A stretch of DNA of 10,177 nt, taken from the NCBI GenBank assembly GCA_024636395.1, contig JAGXHD010000024.1:1-10177 (forward strand), given 5' to 3'. This DNA is from Sulfitobacter sp. (GTDB taxonomy: Bacteria > Pseudomonadota > Alphaproteobacteria > Rhodobacterales > Rhodobacteraceae). Under the pieces are notes generated by a model that was given only the letters and a program-made list of their open reading frames with translations, searched no databases and had not been told where the DNA came from. Each line of letters begins with the position of its first letter. The stretch's first letter is position 1. Below are positions 5,877-10,177 of this stretch, piece by piece. The position numbers and the translations under genes are program-made.

Positions 5877-6847
5877 CGGATGTGGCCGCCCTTGCTGCTC
5901 ATCTGGCCAGCCATCCGCACGTGACTGGAAAGCGCGATATTGACGTGGCCTGCGCAGCCCTTGCTTTGACTCAGAACAGCCCCGGACGCCCCGGTGATGA
6001 CGCCGCAGCGATTGCGGACGGCGATGGGTGGCAGCTGATGGCGACCGAAGGATTCATGAACGATTTCGTAGCCTCCGCCCCATGGTTCGCCGGCTGGTGT
6101 GCGGTAATGGTCAACATGAGCGATATCCTCGCCATGGGCGGTAGACCGACCGCCGTGACCAATGCGCTCTGGGCGCCTGACGTAGCGACAGCGCAGGAAA
6201 TTCTACGCGGCATGAAGGACGCGTCTGCAGCATACGGCATCCCCATCGTGGGGGGCCATACGAACCTGCGTACGGCGCAACCGCAACTCGCCGCCGCCAT
6301 CTGGGGGCGTGCCAAGGCGCTGATCACCAGCTTCGCCGCGCAACCGGATGATGTTCTGATCGCCAGCGCCGACCTGCGCGGAGCCTATGCAGGTGACGGT
6401 AGCAATTTTCCCGCTTTCCTGAATGCACCCCACGAGCGCCTGCGCGGTGACATGGAGATCATGCCAAGTCTGGCCGAGGACGGCCTCGTCACTGCGGGCA
6501 AGGACATCAGTCAGGGGGGCATCGCGGGGACGGCACTGATGCTGGCCGAGTGTTCTGGCGTGGGTATTACGATCGACGCCGCGCGCATCCGGCCACCTGA
6601 CGGCGATCTGAGACGCTGGATGACGGCATTTCCCAGTTTCGGCTTTTTGCTGACTGCAAAGCCTGAACACGCACAGTCCGTTCTCTCCAGATTTCACAAA
6701 CGCGATATCAGTGCCGAAGTTATCGGAAGCGTTACTGCCGGGAGCGCGCTGACGCTGATCAATGGCACCACGCAACATCTGATCTGGGATCATGCCGCGG
6801 CGCCGTACCTTGGCCTCGCCCCGATCAAGGAGCCGATCCATGCCTGA
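5873..6847 (+). CDS. nitF: NitF: Sll0787 family AIR-synthase-like (PurM/ThiL/SelD superfamily) protein
   Basis: This 324-residue protein belongs to the PurM-like ATP-binding superfamily (AIR synthase, ThiL, SelD, HypE) and to the Sll0787 branch found in Nit1C clusters. Visible superfamily motifs are the metal/ATP segment GDDAAAI (41-47), VNMSDILAMGGRP (80-92), GGHTN (128-132 region), and KDISQGGIAGT (210-220), which matches the C-terminal domain signature of PurM proteins. Such enzymes use ATP to activate an oxygen or phosphorylate a substrate; the substrate here is unknown. ATG 5873 overlaps the nitE stop (ATGA) and gives the expected N-terminus. An in-frame TTG at 5846 would overlap nitE much more and is less likely. 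No strong ribosome site precedes it, so translation is probably coupled to nitE. Confidence 0.92.
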   Translation: MTDVAALAAHLASHPHVTGKRDIDVACAALALTQNSPGRPGDDAAAIADGDGWQLMATEGFMNDFVASAPWFAGWCAVMVNMSDILAMGGRPTAVTNALWAPDVATAQEILRGMKDASAAYGIPIVGGHTNLRTAQPQLAAAIWGRAKALITSFAAQPDDVLIASADLRGAYAGDGSNFPAFLNAPHERLRGDMEIMPSLAEDGLVTAGKDISQGGIAGTALMLAECSGVGITIDAARIRPPDGDLRRWMTAFPSFGFLLTAKPEHAQSVLSRFHKRDISAEVIGSVTAGSALTLINGTTQHLIWDHAAAPYLGLAPIKEPIHA

Positions 6848-7118
6848 GACAATGTTTCGCATCCGTTGGCCCGATGGAGTGGAAGAGGAATGTTATTCAC
6901 CCTCTACCGTGATCCACGAGCACTTGAAGGCGGGCCAGAGTTATCGTGTGGATGACTTCGACACGCGCAGTCGCATAGCACTTGATCTTGCCGCCCGGCG
7001 GGTCGAGGCAAAATACGGATTCCGCTGCAGTTCCGCCGATGCACAGGCGGCAAAACTTGCCACCTCTATCGCCCGCTACAAGCCCGAGGAGATTATCACA
7101 TGCCTGAAAATTCACTGA
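6840..7118 (+). CDS. nitG: NitG: MSMEG_0570 family small protein of the Nit1C cluster
   Basis: This 92-residue soluble protein has the family's hallmark start (MFRIRWPDGVEEECYSPS) and a central ARRVEAKYGFRCS segment. The family is always known from Nit1C-type neighbourhoods and is usually annotated as a nitrogen-starvation response protein; no activity is established to my knowledge. The WPDG-E-CYSPS motif and two further cysteines (in FRCSS and TCLK) are the noteworthy residues. I chose ATG 6840 because AAGGAG (6827-6832) lies 7 nt upstream and the predicted N-terminus MPETMFRIRW fits the family. Longer in-frame starts upstream would run through nitF sequence. The first 8 nt overlap the end of nitF and the last 19 nt overlap nitH. 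A role as a partner or scaffold for the neighbouring flavoenzyme is speculation. Confidence 0.9.
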   Translation: MPETMFRIRWPDGVEEECYSPSTVIHEHLKAGQSYRVDDFDTRSRIALDLAARRVEAKYGFRCSSADAQAAKLATSIARYKPEEIITCLKIH

Positions 7119-8383
7119 AGAACACGGTGCGCACCCATGTCACCACGGTCATCGTAGGCGCGGGGCAGGCGGGCATGTCCGCATCTTATTACCTGTGTCA
7201 GGCAGGTGTCGATCATGTCGTCCTGGAGCGCTACAAAAGGTTCCACGCATGGAAAGAAGATCGGTGGGACAGTTTCTGTCTGGTGACGCCGAACTGGCAG
7301 TGCAAATTGCCGGACTTTCCCTATTGCGGCGAGGACCCCACCGGCTTTATGGTCAAAGACGAGATCGTTACTTACGTCGAAGGATTTTGTGACAGTTTCG
7401 ATGCCCCCCTGCATGAGGGTGTCACAGTGACCCGTGTCGAAAAGTCAAATGGTGTATTCGAGGTGGATACCGACGAGGGTCTTTGGTCCGCCGACAACGT
7501 CATTGTCGCGTCAGGAGGGTACGACCGCCCCATAACGCCGCCCTTTGCAGCCAAATTGGACCCCGCGATTACGCAAATACACTCCAAGGCCTATCGGCGC
7601 CCGTCGGACATCCCTGATGGCACCTGCCTTATCGTAGGCACTGGCCAATCCGGCGTGCAAATGATGGAGGATCTGACCATCGCTGGTCGTGATGTGCGGT
7701 TGGCGGTCGGCCCCGCGCCGCGGAGCCCGCGGTGGTATCGTGGCAAGGATGCGACGGACTGGCTCCATCAAATGGGCTACTACGACATTACCATCGCCGA
7801 ACAGCCTGACCCGAAAACGACCGAGGCAAAGACCAACCATTATATGTCCGGTCGCGACGGTGGCCACGAAATCGACCTGCGCCGTTTTGCGCTGGAGGGA
7901 TTGCAGATGTACGGCTCGGTCGCTGATATGGATGGGACGACCATCCGGTTCTTGCCCGATTTGGAACAGAACCTCGACTCCGCCGATAAAAGCTATGTCG
8001 GCATCCGCCAGATGATTGACGATTATATCGCACGGGAAGGGATCGACGCGCCGATCGAGCCGCCGTTCGAAAAGCTCTGGCGACCAGAAGCCGAGATCGA
8101 GGAGATCGACGCCCGCGCTGAAGGCATTACCTCAATCCTGTGGTGTATCGGCTTCCGGTCGAACTATGACTGGCTCTTGGTCGATTGTCTGGACGCACGA
8201 GGTCGTCCGGTTCACACGCGCGGAGTATGTGAAGAGGATGGGATATTCTTTCTGGGTCTCGGATGGCTTCATACCTGGGGCTCTGGCCGATTTCTGGGCG
8301 TGGCCGAGGATGCGGCTCATGTTGCCCAGATAATTGCAAGCAACCAACACGCGGCAACCAAGAAAATTCACGTCGCCGTGTGA
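7100..8383 (+). CDS. nitH: NitH: MSMEG_0569 family flavin-dependent oxidoreductase (FMO/BVMO-like)
   Basis: This 427-residue two-dinucleotide-binding flavoprotein ends the Nit1C operon. An N-terminal FAD Rossmann motif reads GAGQAG (20-25), with Glu43 (VVLER) at the end of the second strand to bind the ribose. A second Rossmann motif GTGQSG (180-185) is expected to bind NAD(P)H. Between them are VIVASGGYDRP (134-143) and HSKAYR (161-166), which resemble the corresponding stretches of flavin-containing and Baeyer-Villiger monooxygenases. A late WCIGFRSNYDWL resembles the ATG-type FAD motif. This suggests oxygen insertion or N-hydroxylation/oxidation of an amine or carbonyl, but the substrate is unknown. 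GAGGAG (7086-7091) inside nitG sits 8 nt before ATG 7100. It is the last gene of the run. About 540 nt without a convincing gene follow, with only weak hairpins and no clear terminator. Confidence 0.93.
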   Translation: MPENSLKNTVRTHVTTVIVGAGQAGMSASYYLCQAGVDHVVLERYKRFHAWKEDRWDSFCLVTPNWQCKLPDFPYCGEDPTGFMVKDEIVTYVEGFCDSFDAPLHEGVTVTRVEKSNGVFEVDTDEGLWSADNVIVASGGYDRPITPPFAAKLDPAITQIHSKAYRRPSDIPDGTCLIVGTGQSGVQMMEDLTIAGRDVRLAVGPAPRSPRWYRGKDATDWLHQMGYYDITIAEQPDPKTTEAKTNHYMSGRDGGHEIDLRRFALEGLQMYGSVADMDGTTIRFLPDLEQNLDSADKSYVGIRQMIDDYIAREGIDAPIEPPFEKLWRPEAEIEEIDARAEGITSILWCIGFRSNYDWLLVDCLDARGRPVHTRGVCEEDGIFFLGLGWLHTWGSGRFLGVAEDAAHVAQIIASNQHAATKKIHVAV

Positions 8384-8923
8384 TCATCGGAAAATCACAA
8401 GCGTCAATGTCTGCCGTTGCGCAGGCATAAACTTGTAGTCGCTTTGGTTTAAGCGATGTGCTCGGCTATCCCAGAAGCTTGGATGAATATCACGGCTCAT
8501 CGGCTTGGCTCGTAAGGCTAAGACCTGGAATTTCGCGTGGCCGTCGTCAGCGCTCGTGTTACCAAGTAAGGCACATTGTCATGAGAGTGTCCTTGGCGCA
8601 TCACGCACCCCTGAGGCGTGGCCGCTGACAGAGACATCAAACGGCCCGCAGGCGATAACGTCCCAGAAAATTCACGTAATCCTTTTTACTGGACGGCTGT
8701 GCCGTGAGGAAAAATGTACGGACCCCGAGTGCAGCATTGTGGGCTTTGAAAACCTGCATCAGCACCGCCCTCACGACCGCAAAAGCGCAAGCATGCGAGC
8801 ACCGGCGGTAAGGGTCGAGTGATGTACCAGCGGCAGATACGGGAACCAAAGCACGCCTGGCGGTGTTGGCTGTGATACCGGTATGGCCGGCGTAAACAGT
8901 ACTCAGAAAAGACAGGATACAGT
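8384..8923. other. Region between nitH and the secreted-protein gene, no convincing gene
   Basis: Open frames exist on both strands (for example 8505-8822 on +, starting TTG, and 8637-8849 on -) but none has a ribosome site, a recognisable domain, or amino-acid use like the neighbouring genes, so I do not call them. A 6-bp inverted repeat TCGCTT (8439-8444) / AAGCGA (8451-8456) lies after nitH without a T tract. The palindrome ATACCGGTAT (8875-8884) lies about 40 nt before the next start codon and may be part of that gene's control region. AGGA (8914-8917) is its ribosome site. Decayed mobile DNA is possible but I could not recognise any. Confidence 0.5.
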
Positions 8924-9451
8924 ATGTTCAAATCAGTAAAATCCGTAGCGCTCGCAACAGGCATTAGCTTTGCAGTGATGTCTTCGGCATCCTTCGCACA
9001 GGAATCCCCCCAGTATTCGGATATCACCGTCGAAGCCTCTCTCGCCGCGGCGGAAGGCAGCAACGCCATGGAGGTGTTCCCGGAGATCCAGAACGATCTG
9101 CTCTCAGCCGTCAGCGCGCTGGTCCCTGGCAGCGATGATGCTCAAGACCCTGCGATCCGGATCGACATTCGCAAAATTTCACTGAACGGGAACCCGTTGC
9201 TGACTGGCTCCAACGAGTTCAACGAGATTGAAGGCGTCGTCGACATCGCCGACCAGACCGGTAGGGCGACGTCGCGCAGCTTTCCGGTGAACATCTCGGC
9301 ATACACATCCGATCGGGAAGTACCTGAGGGCTACGTGTCCGTGGCGCCGTCAGCGGAAGACTTCTACGTGGTCATGGTAAACGCGTTTGCAGAAGTCGTG
9401 GCAGAGCAGGCCAACATGCTGAACGCGGCCCCGAGCAGCACTGACAAGTAA
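8924..9451 (+). CDS. Secreted/periplasmic protein of unknown function
   Basis: This 175-residue protein begins with a clear Sec signal peptide: basic start (MFKSVKS), hydrophobic core to about residue 22, and a predicted cleavage after SFA at residues 23-25, just before QESPQ. The mature part of about 150 residues is acidic, cysteine-free, and predicted to be mixed beta/alpha, with no membrane segment. Repeated asparagine-rich turns (ISLNGNPLL, GSNEFNEIEG) suggest a small beta-rich domain that ends in a helix (VMVNAFAEVVAEQANML). I do not recognise the family. AGGA (8914-8917) lies 6 nt before ATG 8924. A strong terminator follows 22 nt after the stop codon, so this is a single-gene unit or the end of one. 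A link to the Nit1C operon is not indicated. Confidence 0.82.
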   Translation: MFKSVKSVALATGISFAVMSSASFAQESPQYSDITVEASLAAAEGSNAMEVFPEIQNDLLSAVSALVPGSDDAQDPAIRIDIRKISLNGNPLLTGSNEFNEIEGVVDIADQTGRATSRSFPVNISAYTSDREVPEGYVSVAPSAEDFYVVMVNAFAEVVAEQANMLNAAPSSTDK

Positions 9452-9473
9452 GCTGCGGTAAAGCCGATCAACG

Positions 9474-9502
9474 AAGGCCGCCATTCATCTGGCGGCCTTT
9501 TT
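9474..9502 (+). terminator. Rho-independent terminator of the secreted-protein gene
   Basis: AAGGCCGCC (9474-9482) pairs perfectly with GGCGGCCTT (9491-9499) around the 8-nt loop ATTCATCT, and the right arm runs into TTTTT (9498-9502). It begins 22 nt after the stop codon of the gene at 8924-9451. On the opposite strand only a short, interrupted T stretch follows, so it is a weaker terminator for the converging ABC-transporter gene. Confidence 0.93.
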
Positions 9503-9714
9503 CGTGGTGGGGTGCTGCCAACTTCCGGTGAAATCACTTCTTTGTAAGCTCAGACGCAAGGCATCCCCGTCGAGACGAGGCCAGCACATGGTGCAGCTGC
9601 TGAAAGCGGACAAATTCGGGCACAACGATATCACATCGCAGAAAACGAGATCCGCAGGGCGAGAGACGGGGGATTTGGGAGTGATATCAAACGCCCGTTG
9701 CTCGTGCACCGAGC

Positions 9715-10177
9715 TTACTTCTGTGGAGAAACCTGGCCCAATTGTTGCTCCGAGTTATAGCACGCGACGCTGCGCAGATCGGAAACTGCAGTCGTCGGAG
9801 GAGCGTCCGCGCGGCATTGCGGCGATGCGAGTGGACAACGCGGATGATAGTAGCATCCCGAAGGAGGCGATAGCGGGGAGGGGACTTCGCCCTCAATGGT
9901 GTCGAAATGCACAAGCTCATCCGCATCCAGCACCAGTTTCGGAACACTCCCGAACAGCGCGGCGGTATAGGGATGTGCCGGCGTGCCAAAGACCTGTGCC
10001 ACGGGGCCGAGTTCCACGATACGGCCCAGATACATCACGGCGACACGGTCGCTCACGTGCTGTACCACTGACAGGTCGTGGCTGATGAACACACAAGTCA
10101 GGTCCAGCCCTTTGGTCAATTCCAAAAAAAGATTGATGATCTGCGCCTGGATGGAGACGTCGAGGGAGGCGACAGGC
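9715..10177 (-). CDS. Oligopeptide/dipeptide ABC transporter ATP-binding protein, C-terminal part (DppF/OppF type)
   Basis: This gene is cut by the right edge, so only the last 153 residues are visible; the Walker A and signature motifs lie outside. The frame stays open to 10177, and the first residues read PVASLDVSIQAQ, which is the D-loop region after Walker B (usually VSALDVS; here A and S are swapped). The H-loop histidine is in FISHDLSVV, followed by VAVMYLGRIVELG. The C-terminal extension PAHPYTAALF and GCYYHPRCP with further cysteines is the oligo_HPY region, diagnostic of ATPases of peptide-type (Opp/Dpp/nickel) importers. The specific substrate cannot be told from this portion. It faces the secreted-protein gene, tail to tail, with about 210 nt of unassigned sequence after the terminator. 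The stop is TAA (9715-9717 on the reverse strand). Confidence 0.93.
   Translation of the reverse strand, partial: PVASLDVSIQAQIINLFLELTKGLDLTCVFISHDLSVVQHVSDRVAVMYLGRIVELGPVAQVFGTPAHPYTAALFGSVPKLVLDADELVHFDTIEGEVPSPLSPPSGCYYHPRCPLASPQCRADAPPTTAVSDLRSVACYNSEQQLGQVSPQK

Noticed and set aside
8439..8456. Inverted repeat after nitH as an operon terminator
   Set aside because: Only 6 bp, partly AT, and no T tract follows, so I did not call it a terminator.
8505..8822. 105-codon open frame on the + strand after nitH
   Set aside because: It starts with TTG, has no ribosome site, no recognisable domain, and an amino-acid make-up (many R, H, S, P, C) typical of chance frames in GC-rich DNA.
9627..9688. 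Inverted repeat GATATCAC (9627-9634) / GTGATATC (9681-9688) after the ABC ATPase gene
   Set aside because: Arms of 8 bp that each contain the palindrome GATATC, 46 bp apart and without a T tract; not a convincing terminator or attachment site.

Overview
The window looks like chromosomal DNA of an alphaproteobacterium, most probably of the Rhodobacteraceae/roseobacter type. It is moderately GC-rich with densely overlapping genes, and the best recognised proteins have an alphaproteobacterial flavour. This placement is inferred from sequence style, since there is no rRNA or other phylogenetic marker here.

The centrepiece is a complete seven-gene operon on the + strand (2709-8383). Its order is: small DsrE-like Sll0783/MSMEG_0572-type protein, nitrilase, radical SAM protein, GNAT acetyltransferase, AIR-synthase-like ATP-binding protein, ~92-residue MSMEG_0570-type protein, and flavin-dependent monooxygenase-like oxidoreductase. 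This is the conserved 'Nit1C' nitrilase cluster (nitBCDEFGH in Pseudomonas nomenclature), which has been linked to cyanide/nitrile assimilation and nitrogen starvation. Its full chemistry is, to my knowledge, unresolved. From nitC onward the genes are separated by 1 nt or overlap (4, 4, 8 and 19 nt), so they are almost certainly co-translated. Only nitB is set apart, by a 54-nt spacer holding a perfect 8-bp GC hairpin.

A divergent MocR/GntR-type regulator with an intact PLP-binding aminotransferase domain (1097-2458, - strand) shares a 250-bp control region with the operon. That region is AT-rich and carries three head-to-tail 12-bp repeats starting with ATTG, plus two short dyads. Direct repeats are a typical binding-site form for MocR proteins, so this is a good candidate for PLP-dependent local control. 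In the pseudomonad Nit1C clusters I know of, the adjacent regulator is instead a sigma-54-type activator (nitA).

The flanks are more ordinary. To the left is a GFA/CENP-V-family zinc protein (487-933), preceded by about 480 bases without a recognisable gene. To the right is about 540 bases without a convincing gene, then a secreted protein of unknown function (8924-9451) with a strong intrinsic terminator (9474-9502). Last is the C-terminal part of an Opp/Dpp-family peptide ABC transporter ATPase on the - strand, running off the right edge (9715-10177). No tRNA, rRNA, CRISPR array or intact mobile element was seen.
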